The notes: generated by a model from the sequence alone, not told the origin. Counted from the first letter of the stretch, positions 18,866-27,634 are shown. The stretch: 64,000 nucleotides of DNA from Eubacteriaceae bacterium ES3 (GCA_030586155.1 CP130741.1:2412680-2476679), one strand, 5' to 3'. Program-made: numbers and translations.

Positions 18866-19268
18866 CTTCTTCCTCCTTTATCTGAAGCAGCACTTTTCTA
18901 AGTTTTCGGGGAATCGGAAACCCCATCGCTCCAAGGTTTTCTGTAATACTGATTCCTTCATTGGCAGAATAAAAAAATATTACGCCGGTTCTAAGCACCT
19001 GCCCTCCACCTAAAAGATTTACATCCAATAAATGTGAAAGACCAACTATCAAGAGAACCATCACCTTTTTTAATATCCCCCAAAAGCCAACGCTACTCGA
19101 GACTTTTCTTTCATAAGCGGCCCTGACTACTCCCGTTAAATAGTCGAACAGAATAAAGATCAACAAGGTATATAACGTTGCGTCCCAACCACCGAAAAAA
19201 GCCGCCAGCAAAGAACCAGTCAATGCCAAAATACTTTTTAAAGCCATCATCATCTGATTTAGTTCCAT
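18858..19268 (-). CDS. Phage-type holin (phage_holin_4 family)
   Basis: Membrane protein of 136 residues with hydrophobic segments around 10-25, 28-48, 68-85 and 88-104 and the family-typical FDYLTGVVRAAYERKVSS and GVIFFYSANEGISITENL. Holins make pores that release endolysins, and in Clostridia relatives such as TcdE export other proteins. Its ribosome site AGGAGG lies inside a hairpin (see separate entry). Only the endolysin partner is present; no other phage genes flank it, so this is a domesticated lysis or secretion cassette or a remnant. Confidence 0.88.
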   Translation of the reverse strand: MELNQMMMALKSILALTGSLLAAFFGGWDATLYTLLIFILFDYLTGVVRAAYERKVSSSVGFWGILKKVMVLLIVGLSHLLDVNLLGGGQVLRTGVIFFYSANEGISITENLGAMGFPIPRKLRKVLLQIKEEEDG

Positions 19269-19301
19269 AAAAAAACCTCCTATCTGCTAATAGATAGAAG
19301 G
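19269..19301 (-). terminator. Terminator hairpin overlapping holin ribosome site
   Basis: On the minus strand CCTTCTATCT (19292-19301) pairs with AGATAGGAGG (19276-19285) over a 6-base loop: ten pairs with one G-U. T7 follows directly, then the holin ATG. The hairpin therefore looks like the terminator of the CHAP gene (stop at 19332) and at the same time buries the holin AGGAGG Shine-Dalgarno in its stem. Confidence 0.8.
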
Positions 19302-19331
19302 TTTATGATCAATATGACATTTTAATTAATA

Positions 19332-20774
19332 TTAAAGACTCTGAATATAGGCTTTTGCCGTTTCTCCCGGCGCTGCCGAACCTTTTGGCACCACTCTGAC
19401 TTCAATACTTTCGAGACGGTAACCAAAACCGGCTGTTCCAGAATCTGCACCATTGCTGGCCCAATCCAGCCAACCGACATTCTGGGCATGAACCCTATAA
19501 TAAACATCAAAGAGCTTGGCATCTGTTCCCGTTAACTCAATTCGAATCGCTTCCAGCCTTAACCCCCGGCCTTCGGTCCCGCTCATCACACCATTTGTCC
19601 TATAATCCTGCCAGCCAATGTTTTCAATATGTGTTGAATAGGCGATCCCCAAATCATAACCCTGAGCATCAAGGCTAATCTCTATTCCTTCAAGACGCTT
19701 GCCCTCTCCCATGGTACCACTTAAGTCTCCGTTTGTCTTCCAGTCCTGCCAACCGAAATCCTGAACATGAGTACGATATGAAACATCTACCGTTCCCTGC
19801 GGTATGGCAATAGAGGTTCCCAATACAGACAACAGATTCTGTGTATTGTAGGTATAGGCATGGACTAAATAAATCCCTCTTTCGTCGTTATGCTCAGCGA
19901 AGGAAATACGTTTTGAAGCAATCCCATCGACCACATTAGCGACATACCAGATCAGATCATCCTGATCATTATTCTCGGTCCAGGTTGGAAAGAGTACCCG
20001 CTCAATACCTGATTCATCATCAGAGACATTGCAGGAAACAGTGAACCCTGAATCATCTACATTGGAAATAACCAGATTACTAATCAGCGGTGCACTGGTA
20101 TCTGACACCACATCTTCTCCATTATCAGCAGACTCGTCTTCTTCATTTGTAAAATCCCCGAGATAAATATATCCCTGAAAATCACCAAGTGAGACATTGT
20201 CTTCATTTCCGATAGTATAGGTTCGGGTCTGGAAATACACACCGCTCCAGGTTGATTCGGAATACGTGACTGTGTTGCCTTCGATTTTTTCAACTACAGC
20301 CACATGACCACATTCTCCGCCACCCCAGCAGATTACAGCCCCAACTTCAGGGGTACTGCCGGACTCATAATAGCCCCTGGAAAGATTATAATCCCACCAC
20401 TGATTAGCATTACCCATGCAAAGATTCGGCTTGCTTCCAAGAATTTCATAAGCCCTCCCATAAGCATAAGCCGTACAGTTAGGCATTCCGTATCCTGACA
20501 GATAATAACTGTTATAATCAAAATAATAAGGATTTCCCGACTCAGGAGCAGTCAGGCGCGGTGAAAAGAGCTCATTGGTTCTAATTATTGCCGGATCTGC
20601 ACCATCATATTCAGTCGCCACATCTCCAGGCATCATCTCCCGCGCTTCTATTACATTCTGCCCAGTATCCGAGACAACAATCACTTCTTCAGCAAACACA
20701 TTGGCCGGAAAGATCCCTAAACTGAGGGCAAGCACCAGTCCGATACATGATTTTTTTAAGGTTTTTAATTCCAT
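19332..20774 (-). CDS. Secreted CHAP-domain protein with ChW repeats
   Basis: Putative cell-wall amidase/endopeptidase of 480 residues. A signal peptide (about 1-28, ending NVFA) precedes a CHAP domain (about 75-210) with the catalytic Cys in GMPNCTAYAYGR and His in ECGHVAVVE. One GBS_Bsp-like repeat follows (about 230-320) and then three clostridial hydrophobic W (ChW) repeats (about 335-370, 380-415, 425-465) with the pattern H.Q..GW..W..NG..SGT.G.G.RLE.I. The same repeat types occur in the autolysin and in other secreted proteins of this window. ChW repeats probably mediate surface attachment. Confidence 0.9.
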   Translation of the reverse strand: MELKTLKKSCIGLVLALSLGIFPANVFAEEVIVVSDTGQNVIEAREMMPGDVATEYDGADPAIIRTNELFSPRLTAPESGNPYYFDYNSYYLSGYGMPNCTAYAYGRAYEILGSKPNLCMGNANQWWDYNLSRGYYESGSTPEVGAVICWGGGECGHVAVVEKIEGNTVTYSESTWSGVYFQTRTYTIGNEDNVSLGDFQGYIYLGDFTNEEDESADNGEDVVSDTSAPLISNLVISNVDDSGFTVSCNVSDDESGIERVLFPTWTENNDQDDLIWYVANVVDGIASKRISFAEHNDERGIYLVHAYTYNTQNLLSVLGTSIAIPQGTVDVSYRTHVQDFGWQDWKTNGDLSGTMGEGKRLEGIEISLDAQGYDLGIAYSTHIENIGWQDYRTNGVMSGTEGRGLRLEAIRIELTGTDAKLFDVYYRVHAQNVGWLDWASNGADSGTAGFGYRLESIEVRVVPKGSAAPGETAKAYIQSL

Positions 20775-21080
20775 TTTACTCTCCTGTTGACAAAGATCAG
20801 TCTTTATATCATTTTTCAGTTTAAAAACGAACCGAATTGTTACAATTTGTTTACTTTATTTTACAACAATCGGCCCTTTTTTGCAAACTTTTTATGATTT
20901 GAAAGTTTTCAGATATTTCTTTACTCAAATAGAAACAGCAATAAACCCGCCAGGACAAAAAAATTGTCCGCGACGGGCTTGTTCTTAATGTATTTACTCA
21001 ATTCAAATTAACGATACAAAAAACTCAGCTATTCCAATATTCTGACCGTCTACACAAAGCAAAAGCCTGCCCGACAAAGG
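20775..21080. other. Intergenic region between CHAP gene and aldolase
   Basis: Holds the CHAP upstream region, including the small palindrome AATTGTTACAATT near 20839, and a hairpin at 20946-20977 (GGACAA/TTGTCC inner stem, CCCG/CGGG outer stem) that may end the aldolase operon on the minus strand, although its T run is poor. No gene is visible. Confidence 0.5.
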
Positions 21081-21941
21081 TCAATCTTTATTATTTTTAA
21101 ACAATTTTAATTTTGATTCCGTATGCTTCTGCATCACCAGTCGCCCACATTCAGATATTTCGTCAAAACGCAGGAACTTTTTTTGTTGATAAAGTTCAGC
21201 GACAGCCTCACCGCCAGCCAGTGACAGGTAGGTAAAATAATTTACCTTATTAATACCAGCGTCAATCGCTTTTAAAAAATCCTGCTGGGATAAACCCGAT
21301 CCCCCGTGCATAACAAGTGGTATATCGGTTTTTTTGCGAATCATCTGAATCCGATTAAAATCCAGCATAGGTGCGATATCATAAAGGCCATGAGCGGTTC
21401 CAAACGAAATAGCCAAAGCATCAATCCCAGTCTCATCACTAAAATCCTTGGCCTTTTGAGGATCTGTATAGTAATTTTCGGGATTTAGATCTTCCTCCGC
21501 AGGATCAACCCCTCCGCCTTCCGGCCTCAACACTCGCCCCAGTTCAGCCTCAACACTGACATTTTTAGCATGGGCAATTTTTACAATCGCCTTTGTCTTA
21601 TTTAGATTTTCTTGATAGGACAGTTTTGAACCATCAAACATCGCTGAAGTAAACCCCATCTCAATCGCCCGTCTGATATATTCCTCATCTTCTCCATGAT
21701 CCAGGTGAACACAAATCTCTGCTGAACTTTTTTGAGCCAGTTTAACCATTAAAGGACCAATCAAATCAAGCGGCGCGATTTTATCATGAATCTGGGCGTG
21801 ATTTAAAATCACTGGTATACCAGTGATTTCAGCTGCTGTTATTACCGCCTGAATAGTTTCCAGATTGGGGGTATTAAAAGCACCAATCGCATAATTACCT
21901 TTGACAGCTTTTTCAAGAATTTCTTTTAAATTGACTAACAT
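21081..21941 (-). CDS. Class II ketose-(bis)phosphate aldolase
   Basis: Zinc-dependent aldolase of 286 residues, typical for the FbaA/GatY/KbaY-type family. Visible metal and substrate motifs are the HLDHG segment near residue 81, VEAELGRVLRPEGGG near 131, ISFGTAHG near 179 and VMHGGSGLS near 208. It would split a ketose 1-phosphate or bisphosphate into DHAP and an aldehyde. It is the last gene of the operon starting at the FGGY kinase, so it probably acts on that pathway's product and not in central glycolysis. The exact substrate cannot be read from sequence. Confidence 0.9.
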   Translation of the reverse strand: MLVNLKEILEKAVKGNYAIGAFNTPNLETIQAVITAAEITGIPVILNHAQIHDKIAPLDLIGPLMVKLAQKSSAEICVHLDHGEDEEYIRRAIEMGFTSAMFDGSKLSYQENLNKTKAIVKIAHAKNVSVEAELGRVLRPEGGGVDPAEEDLNPENYYTDPQKAKDFSDETGIDALAISFGTAHGLYDIAPMLDFNRIQMIRKKTDIPLVMHGGSGLSQQDFLKAIDAGINKVNYFTYLSLAGGEAVAELYQQKKFLRFDEISECGRLVMQKHTESKLKLFKNNKD

Positions 21942-21944
21942 CGT

Positions 21945-22310
21945 TTATCCTTTCACGGTTTTACAGGCCACAATATCAGCGCCAGAACAACAGATATCCG
22001 GAATAACAACTTGACCAATCTTTACAGCATTATCTATTTGTGTCTCATGAATTTGCTTCATCGCATCCATCATATTTCTTAAGGCAATCGGTTGGCTGCT
22101 TTTAACTGGCACCGAAATCTCTCCGGTTGAACTTTTCAAAATCACCGTACTGGTTAAGGTCCTGACAGGATCGGTCATTTCTTTTTCGGCAAATACAATT
22201 CCTCTCTTACAGCTGTTTCCTTCGATTTTGATAATCTGTCCCCCATCTGAGAAGACTGATATTCGACATTCTGAAGGACAAGTCGTACAGCATATCTGAT
22301 CACACTTCAT
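21945..22310 (-). CDS. DUF1667 protein, FAD-dehydrogenase partner
   Basis: Protein of 121 residues. The start at 22310 is chosen because GAGGAGG lies 6 bases upstream and the conserved region begins there; the start overlaps the 3' end of the flavoprotein gene. Five early cysteines (CDQICCTTCPSEC, then GNSCKRG) suggest an iron-sulfur or metal site; CCSGADIVAC lies near the end. DUF1667 proteins are regularly encoded behind a GlpA-like dehydrogenase and a pyridine-nucleotide-type flavoprotein in Clostridia, forming a presumed three-subunit polyol-phosphate dehydrogenase. Confidence 0.88.
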   Translation of the reverse strand: MKCDQICCTTCPSECRISVFSDGGQIIKIEGNSCKRGIVFAEKEMTDPVRTLTSTVILKSSTGEISVPVKSSQPIALRNMMDAMKQIHETQIDNAVKIGQVVIPDICCSGADIVACKTVKG

Positions 22311-23562
22311 CCTCAACCTCCTCGATAATAATTCTGATCGACTGTTTTCCATTTATTTCTACTAAATTAACGGGAAATTCTTCCATAATACTGGGCTTAA
22401 ATGATTTTATTTTGCTCTCTGAAATAATTTTATCACCATTGATTACCTTAATGACACCAGAATCAAGGGGTTTTTTAACTCTGAATTTAATCTGCAGGTC
22501 CTGAGCAGCGACCTGGTCAAAATAAGACGGTACCGTATAGGCAATATTTTCACCATGTTCAATAGCACTCTTTTCACCCTCTGATGGCTGTCGGTCTGAC
22601 AAAGCATAGGCTGCGGCCTTCCCTCCTGCCTGGATTGCTTCAACCGTCACCTTATCAACCAGATCATGAACATGAAGTACATTGCCACAAGCAAAGACGC
22701 CGCTGACAGATGTTTCCAGATCCTGGTTGACTAAAGGACCATTGGTCCGCTGATCTAGGACTACACCTAATTTTTGTGACAATTCATTTTCCGGAATTAA
22801 GCCAACCGACAAAAGCAGCGTATCACAGGGAACTATTTTTTCTTTTCCCGGTATCGGACAACCGCACGCATCGACCTGACAGACTTCGACCGCTTCCACC
22901 CGAGGATAACCGATTACCCTGGTAACCGTAGTTGATAAATGAAGAGGAATACAAAAATCATCCAAACAGTTTTTCACGTTTCTGAACAGGCCATTGGCAT
23001 AAGGCATCAGCTCATAAACACCGACGACCTCCATTCCTTCAAGAGCCAGTCGCCTGGCCATGATCAGTCCAATATCACCAGACCCAAGTATAACTATCCG
23101 GTTTCCCGGCTTCAGATTTTCCATGTTAACATAGCGTTGTGCAAGCCCCGCTGTCAGTACTCCTGCCGGACGGCTTCCAGGAATTTTAATGGCACCCCTG
23201 GTCCGCTCCCGACATCCCATCGATAAAACAATTGCCCCGGCTTGAAGAGTTATGATACCTTGAGTACTGACCGCCACGACTTCTTTATGAGCTTTAATCT
23301 CTGTCACCATCGTATTTAGAAAAACTTTAATCCGAGCCTTCTCAACCTGGTTTTTAAAATTTTCCGCATACTCCGGTCCGGTTAGTTCTTCTTTAAAATA
23401 CTGTAGACCAAAACCACTGTGAATACACTGATTTAAAATACCACCCAGCTCATCATTTCGCTCAAGGATGGCAACGCTGGCACCTTTCCTTGACGCTTCT
23501 ACCGCTGCCCCCATACCAGCAGGACCGCCGCCGACCACGACAACATCAAATTTATACATCAC
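22300..23562 (-). CDS. FAD/NAD(P)-dependent oxidoreductase subunit
   Basis: Flavoprotein of 420 residues with an N-terminal FAD Rossmann motif (VVVGGGPAGMGAA, residues 6-18), a second nucleotide-binding motif ILGSGDIGLIMARRL near 155, and the family motif GVFACGNVLHVHDLVDKV near 285. The segment GGILNQCIHSGFG near 42 recalls the flavoprotein subunits of anaerobic glycerol-3-phosphate dehydrogenases. It sits directly between the GlpA-like and DUF1667 genes, with contact or overlap at both junctions, which points to a stoichiometric complex passing electrons from the substrate-oxidising subunit. Confidence 0.9.
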   Translation of the reverse strand: MMYKFDVVVVGGGPAGMGAAVEASRKGASVAILERNDELGGILNQCIHSGFGLQYFKEELTGPEYAENFKNQVEKARIKVFLNTMVTEIKAHKEVVAVSTQGIITLQAGAIVLSMGCRERTRGAIKIPGSRPAGVLTAGLAQRYVNMENLKPGNRIVILGSGDIGLIMARRLALEGMEVVGVYELMPYANGLFRNVKNCLDDFCIPLHLSTTVTRVIGYPRVEAVEVCQVDACGCPIPGKEKIVPCDTLLLSVGLIPENELSQKLGVVLDQRTNGPLVNQDLETSVSGVFACGNVLHVHDLVDKVTVEAIQAGGKAAAYALSDRQPSEGEKSAIEHGENIAYTVPSYFDQVAAQDLQIKFRVKKPLDSGVIKVINGDKIISESKIKSFKPSIMEEFPVNLVEINGKQSIRIIIEEVEDEV

Positions 23563-25008
23563 TCATCCCTTGACCTTTCCGAAAATCAGCTGCGACCCCT
23601 CATCTTCAAGAAGGACCTGTTCAACCGGCAAACCATGCACTTTGGCCAGAATCGATAAAACCTTATACTGACAAAAACCGCTCTGACAACGTCCCATGCC
23701 GGCACGAGTCCGCCTTTTAATCCCATCTACCGTTGTCGCCGGAATACTGCTTTGGATTGCCGCCAAAATTTCTCCCTCGGTGACTGATTCACAACGGCAG
23801 ACCATATGACCGAACGCGATGTTTTCTTTGATTAAAAGATCCTGCTCAACTTCTGGCAATTGGTTGAAAATTGTCGGCGCTTTGCGATAAGGGTTAAAAG
23901 ACTTCTTATCACGCAAATCCAATCCGGCATTGTTTAAAAGATCTCTGACTCGCTCGGCGATTGCCGGTGCCGATGCCATTCCCGGCGACTGAATCCCGGC
24001 AGCATGAATAAAGTGCTGGTCTACTGTTGAGATTTCAATGAAAAAGTCGTTGTTATGGTCAAGAACCACCGGTCTTAAGCCGGCAAAGGTTCGAATAATT
24101 TTTCGTTCATCCAGTTCTGGTAAAATATGGTGAACACCTTTAATCAGCGCTTCGATTCCCTTTTTATAATTGGAAACATCCTCTTTATCATTCATCATAG
24201 TAGCGGTAGAACCGACAATAGTGTTGCCATGAATGGTGGGAATACAGGCGATACCCTTGGTATCAGGACCCGGACAGGGAAACATCACTGTTTGCGGTTT
24301 AATTCTCATATCCCGGTCAAATACCAGTAAATCCCCATGGCGAGGCTGCATCCGATATTCTTCAATCCCTGCCAGTTTCGCCACATCATCAGCATGATTT
24401 CCGGCAGCATTAACAATGTATTTTGTTTTATATTGAGATGACTCGGTCATAATTAAGAAATCTTCGCCCATTTTTTCAATTTTTCCAACCGTTTCTCCCA
24501 GAAAAACCTCAACCCCATTATCAACTGCATTTTCAGCAAAAGCCAAAGCCACTTCAAAGGGATCTACGACCGTCGTTGTTGGTACCGATAAGCCATGTGT
24601 GACATTGGAATTAATATGCGGCTCTTTCTCTTTAACCGTTTCTTTATCAACAATGCGGATATCTTTAATTCCATTTCTAATGCCATAATCCAGTTTGTGT
24701 TTTAGTACTTCCAGGTCAGCCGCACCAAAACCCAAAACAAAAAGTCCCGGATTACTAATTTCAAAACCCAGTTCCCTGGAAAGCTGGGGAAACTGTCTGG
24801 CGCCTTCAGCGTTGATCTTGGCTTTCACCGAACCGGGCACCGGATCATATCCCTGGTGAACAACTCCACCATTACCCTTGGTTGCCCCCATTCCAATATC
24901 CAGACCTTTTTCCAGCAGAGCAACTTTCAATTCAAATCGCGACAACTCTCTGGCAATCGCTGAACCGGTAATGCCACCACCGATGATGATTACGTCATAT
25001 CTAGTCAT
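23563..25008 (-). CDS. GlpA-like FAD dehydrogenase with C-terminal BFD domain
   Basis: FAD-dependent dehydrogenase of the DAO/glycerol-3-phosphate dehydrogenase family, 481 residues. FAD binding is shown by VIIIGGGITGSAIAREL at the start; the DAO domain runs to about 360. The C-terminus carries a BFD-like [2Fe-2S] domain with HMVCRCESVTEGE near 405 and RAGMGRCQSGFC near 440, four cysteines in all. Family members oxidise sn-glycerol 3-phosphate, but EryB-type relatives oxidise other polyol phosphates. With the kinase upstream, a phosphorylated polyol is the likely substrate; glycerol 3-phosphate remains possible. Confidence 0.9.
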   Translation of the reverse strand: MTRYDVIIIGGGITGSAIARELSRFELKVALLEKGLDIGMGATKGNGGVVHQGYDPVPGSVKAKINAEGARQFPQLSRELGFEISNPGLFVLGFGAADLEVLKHKLDYGIRNGIKDIRIVDKETVKEKEPHINSNVTHGLSVPTTTVVDPFEVALAFAENAVDNGVEVFLGETVGKIEKMGEDFLIMTESSQYKTKYIVNAAGNHADDVAKLAGIEEYRMQPRHGDLLVFDRDMRIKPQTVMFPCPGPDTKGIACIPTIHGNTIVGSTATMMNDKEDVSNYKKGIEALIKGVHHILPELDERKIIRTFAGLRPVVLDHNNDFFIEISTVDQHFIHAAGIQSPGMASAPAIAERVRDLLNNAGLDLRDKKSFNPYRKAPTIFNQLPEVEQDLLIKENIAFGHMVCRCESVTEGEILAAIQSSIPATTVDGIKRRTRAGMGRCQSGFCQYKVLSILAKVHGLPVEQVLLEDEGSQLIFGKVKG

Positions 25009-25106
25009 TTGATTTCCTTTCTTAATTTACTTTATCCAGGTGTGATAATAACTACCTTGTTAGTAGTAGGATGTCGGTACTTTAATAATAAATAAGTATC
25101 GTTTGT

Positions 25107-25134
25107 GCGGTGAACAGTCCAAACTGTTCACCGC
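25107..25134. repeat. Perfect 12-bp inverted repeat between SDR and dehydrogenase genes
   Basis: GCGGTGAACAGT (25107-25118), a 4-base spacer and its exact complement (25123-25134). No T run follows on the minus strand; a long A/T tract precedes it. It could be an operator for an internal promoter, or an mRNA-stabilising hairpin that tunes expression of the dehydrogenase subunits relative to kinase and SDR. Confidence 0.7.
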
Positions 25135-25183
25135 TTATAAACTTAAAAAAAAAATTTATAGTGCTAAATCGGCATATCCCACT

Positions 25184-25957
25184 TTATCTCATCAACATCC
25201 CACCTGTTGCGTCTATGGTTGCCCCGGTTAAATAGGCTGATCTGGCCGAAGCCAGAAAAACGACAATATCAGCAATTTCTTCTGGCTGCGCCACTCGCCC
25301 TATAGGGATTCGACCTTCATAATAGCCGGGGTTTTCTTCAATTTGGGATCTGATCATATCTGTTTCCACCACCCCCAAAGCAACGGCATTTACGGTGATC
25401 CCTTTTTTTGAAAGTTCTCTGGCCATTGAGATTGTCAAGGCGGTCATTCCGGCCTTACTGGCTGCGTAGTGGGCATGGCCAGTAGTCGAACCATTAAAGG
25501 CCGCCTGGGAATTAATATTGATAATTCGCCCTTCTTTTCCCGATTTAAGATTTGACTTTGCAAAATACTGTGATAATACAAAGGGAGCTTTGAGATTCAC
25601 ATCCATTGAAAGATCCCAATCTTCAACAGGGATATCTTCAATCCATCCCTGCAGCCAGATACCAGCATTATTAACCAGAATATCAAGGCTCCCAAGAAAA
25701 TCTTCTGCGGATTTAATCATCACCAGTGCCGCCTGACTGTCTTTAAGATCCACCGCCATAACCCGAGCCTTAACGCCATAGCTTTGAATCATTTTTAGGG
25801 TTTCGTCAACTTCAGGTGTCAATCGGGTAGCTGTAAAGACAATATTGACCCCTTCTTGAGCCAAACCCAAGGCAATCGCCCTGCCTACCCCACGTGACCC
25901 TCCGGTTATTACCGCGTTTTTTCCTTTTAAATGTAAATCCATTTGTTTCCTTTCCAT
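25184..25957 (-). CDS. SDR-family NAD(P)-dependent oxidoreductase
   Basis: Classical short-chain dehydrogenase of 257 residues: cofactor motif TGGSRGVGRAIA near 18, NNAG near 95, catalytic YAASKAGM (Tyr-x3-Lys) near 167, and a C-terminal GATIDATGGMLM typical of the FabG/polyol dehydrogenase branch. It would interconvert a polyol and a ketose, or reduce a keto intermediate. It lies between the FGGY kinase and the flavoprotein dehydrogenase, so it most likely acts on the free sugar or polyol of this pathway. The substrate is not predictable from sequence. Confidence 0.9.
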   Translation of the reverse strand: MERKQMDLHLKGKNAVITGGSRGVGRAIALGLAQEGVNIVFTATRLTPEVDETLKMIQSYGVKARVMAVDLKDSQAALVMIKSAEDFLGSLDILVNNAGIWLQGWIEDIPVEDWDLSMDVNLKAPFVLSQYFAKSNLKSGKEGRIININSQAAFNGSTTGHAHYAASKAGMTALTISMARELSKKGITVNAVALGVVETDMIRSQIEENPGYYEGRIPIGRVAQPEEIADIVVFLASARSAYLTGATIDATGGMLMR

Positions 25958-26007
25958 TTTCGAATCGTGTATTTCAGGTAAATATCATGTTATGGCGATT
26001 ATGCTTT

Positions 26008-27510
26008 TTAATACTCATCCCAGATCCCATCAAGTGCATCGATGACCTTTAAATAGCGCTTATATTTCTTATCGTACATGAGAAATTTTTCCGGATCAGG
26101 CTCAGCGGTATAAGCGATTTTGACCATCTCATCAGAAGCTTCTTTAAAACCGGAAAATTCCTGAGTTGCCACGCCAGCACAAATGGCTGCTCCCAAAGCA
26201 CCCAGTTCCTTACAATCGGTAACCTCAATTGGCAGCTGTAAAATGTTTGCAAACATCTGCACCCAAACTTTTGATTTTGCCACCCCACCAGCAATTCTGA
26301 TACTCTTAGGTGCTTGCCGATATTTAAGTAGTTTTTCAATATGATATTTATGACTGAATACAATCCCTTCATAGACAGCTCTAAGCATATTATCCCGATT
26401 ATGGTGGGCACTTAAGCCAATAAAACAGGCTTTAGCATTGATATTGACATTGCTGGCATAAAGAAAAGGCAAAAAGACAATTCCACAATCCTCATCAGCC
26501 ACGCAATTGACACAGTGGTTTGAAAAATCATAAACGTCCTGATCATGAAGATCCACATCTTTAAGGATTTCGGTTAAAAACCATTCAAGATTGCTGGCAG
26601 AGGTGGGACTTCCCTCAAGTATCATCCAGTAGCCCGGCATTGTATAGATAGAAGTCATAAAGAGATCTTTATCAACCACTGGTTCTTTACTGATATATTC
26701 ATTAATAGACCAGGTTCCTGCCACAACACACATTTTTTCTTCATCAGTAATACCCACTGCCATCGCTGAAGCATGGATGTCCATACATCCGCCAGCGACT
26801 GGTGTTCCTTCTTTAAGTCCAGTCAGCTCTGCTACCTCTTTGGTAATCGTCCCACAGACCTCTCCAGAATAGCGAAGCGGCGGCAGCTTATCATAAATCA
26901 TCTCCAAGCCCATATCGGCAAGAAGTTCTTTATCATATTTAACATCCCGAACATTCATCAGACTGGACCCGGACATATCAGCAATTTCTCCATAGGCCTC
27001 ACCGGTCATTCTAAACCGCACATAATCTTTACACATAAAAACCCAGCGGGTTTCATCAATGACCTCAGGTCGATGTTCTAAAAACCATTTTAAAAGGGTT
27101 GTCGGCTGACCTGCCCATACCGACTGCATAGTCTTAGGAAGAATTTTTTCAAACGTTCCATCTTTCATCCATTCGATGACATAATCTTTGCCGCGAACAT
27201 CTGTTGAAATCATGCCGTTATAGGCTTGACTGCCATCCTCCTTAACCAGATACATCCCATTGCCATGACCGGTAACCGATAAACCAGCCACCTCTTCGCC
27301 TTTGATACCCGCCTTTTCAAGTACACCTTTAATGGCAGTGACATTGGCCTGCCACATCTCTTCCAGATCCCTCTCTGTAAACCCGGGCTGGGGCTGAAAC
27401 ATGGCCGTTTTAGAACTGGAAATTGCCACCTCATTCCCCTTCATATCATATAAAGCCGCTTTGATCATGGTTCCCCCATTATCCAGTCCAATCAAATACT
27501 TTGCCATCAC
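26008..27510 (-). CDS. FGGY-family carbohydrate kinase (xylulokinase/erythritol-kinase-like)
   Basis: Sugar or polyol kinase of 500 residues with two actin-like domains. ATP/phosphate motifs are LIGLDNGGTMIKAALYD at the start and the C-terminal signature RIAGGVAKSKVWVQMFANIL followed by ELGALGAA. The N-terminal motif differs from glycerol kinase (usually DQGTTSS), and the closest resemblance is to L-xylulose and erythritol kinases. AAAGGAGG precedes the ATG. It is the first enzyme gene after a GlpP-type antiterminator and a leader hairpin, so its transcription is probably controlled by terminator readthrough. Confidence 0.88.
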   Translation of the reverse strand: MMAKYLIGLDNGGTMIKAALYDMKGNEVAISSSKTAMFQPQPGFTERDLEEMWQANVTAIKGVLEKAGIKGEEVAGLSVTGHGNGMYLVKEDGSQAYNGMISTDVRGKDYVIEWMKDGTFEKILPKTMQSVWAGQPTTLLKWFLEHRPEVIDETRWVFMCKDYVRFRMTGEAYGEIADMSGSSLMNVRDVKYDKELLADMGLEMIYDKLPPLRYSGEVCGTITKEVAELTGLKEGTPVAGGCMDIHASAMAVGITDEEKMCVVAGTWSINEYISKEPVVDKDLFMTSIYTMPGYWMILEGSPTSASNLEWFLTEILKDVDLHDQDVYDFSNHCVNCVADEDCGIVFLPFLYASNVNINAKACFIGLSAHHNRDNMLRAVYEGIVFSHKYHIEKLLKYRQAPKSIRIAGGVAKSKVWVQMFANILQLPIEVTDCKELGALGAAICAGVATQEFSGFKEASDEMVKIAYTAEPDPEKFLMYDKKYKRYLKVIDALDGIWDEY

Positions 27511-27545
27511 ATAATCCTCCTTTAAATTTTTTGTATCAGCCTCAC

Positions 27546-27601
27546 AAAAAAAGAGTCCTGCTTAACAGACGCAAGTAATTTGCGTCTGTTAAGCAGGACT
27601 C
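27546..27601 (-). promoter_or_regulatory. Conditional leader terminator upstream of the FGGY kinase
   Basis: Perfect 22-bp stem (27553-27574 with 27580-27601) and a 5-base loop, followed on the minus strand by T7 (27546-27552). It stands between glpP and the kinase, 36 bases before the kinase start. In Bacillus, GlpP binds leader RNA and prevents termination at such hairpins; the gene order here makes this hairpin the obvious target. No separate promoter is visible between glpP and the hairpin. Confidence 0.88.
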
Positions 27602-27634
27602 ACCAATTCACCGTCCGGCTGATTTATTTTGTTG

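Noticed and set aside
18311-20774. A prophage around the holin and endolysin.
   Set aside because: No integrase, structural, replication or attachment-site features are present on either side.
26008-27510. Annotating the kinase as glycerol kinase (glpK) because of glpP and the GlpA-like dehydrogenase.
   Set aside because: The N-terminal phosphate motif (DNGGTMIK) and overall sequence fit the xylulokinase/erythritol-kinase branch better than GlpK.
27546-27601. The 22-bp perfect palindrome as a transposon end.
   Set aside because: T7 follows it on the operon strand and it lies exactly between an antiterminator gene and its operon, so a conditional terminator explains it better.
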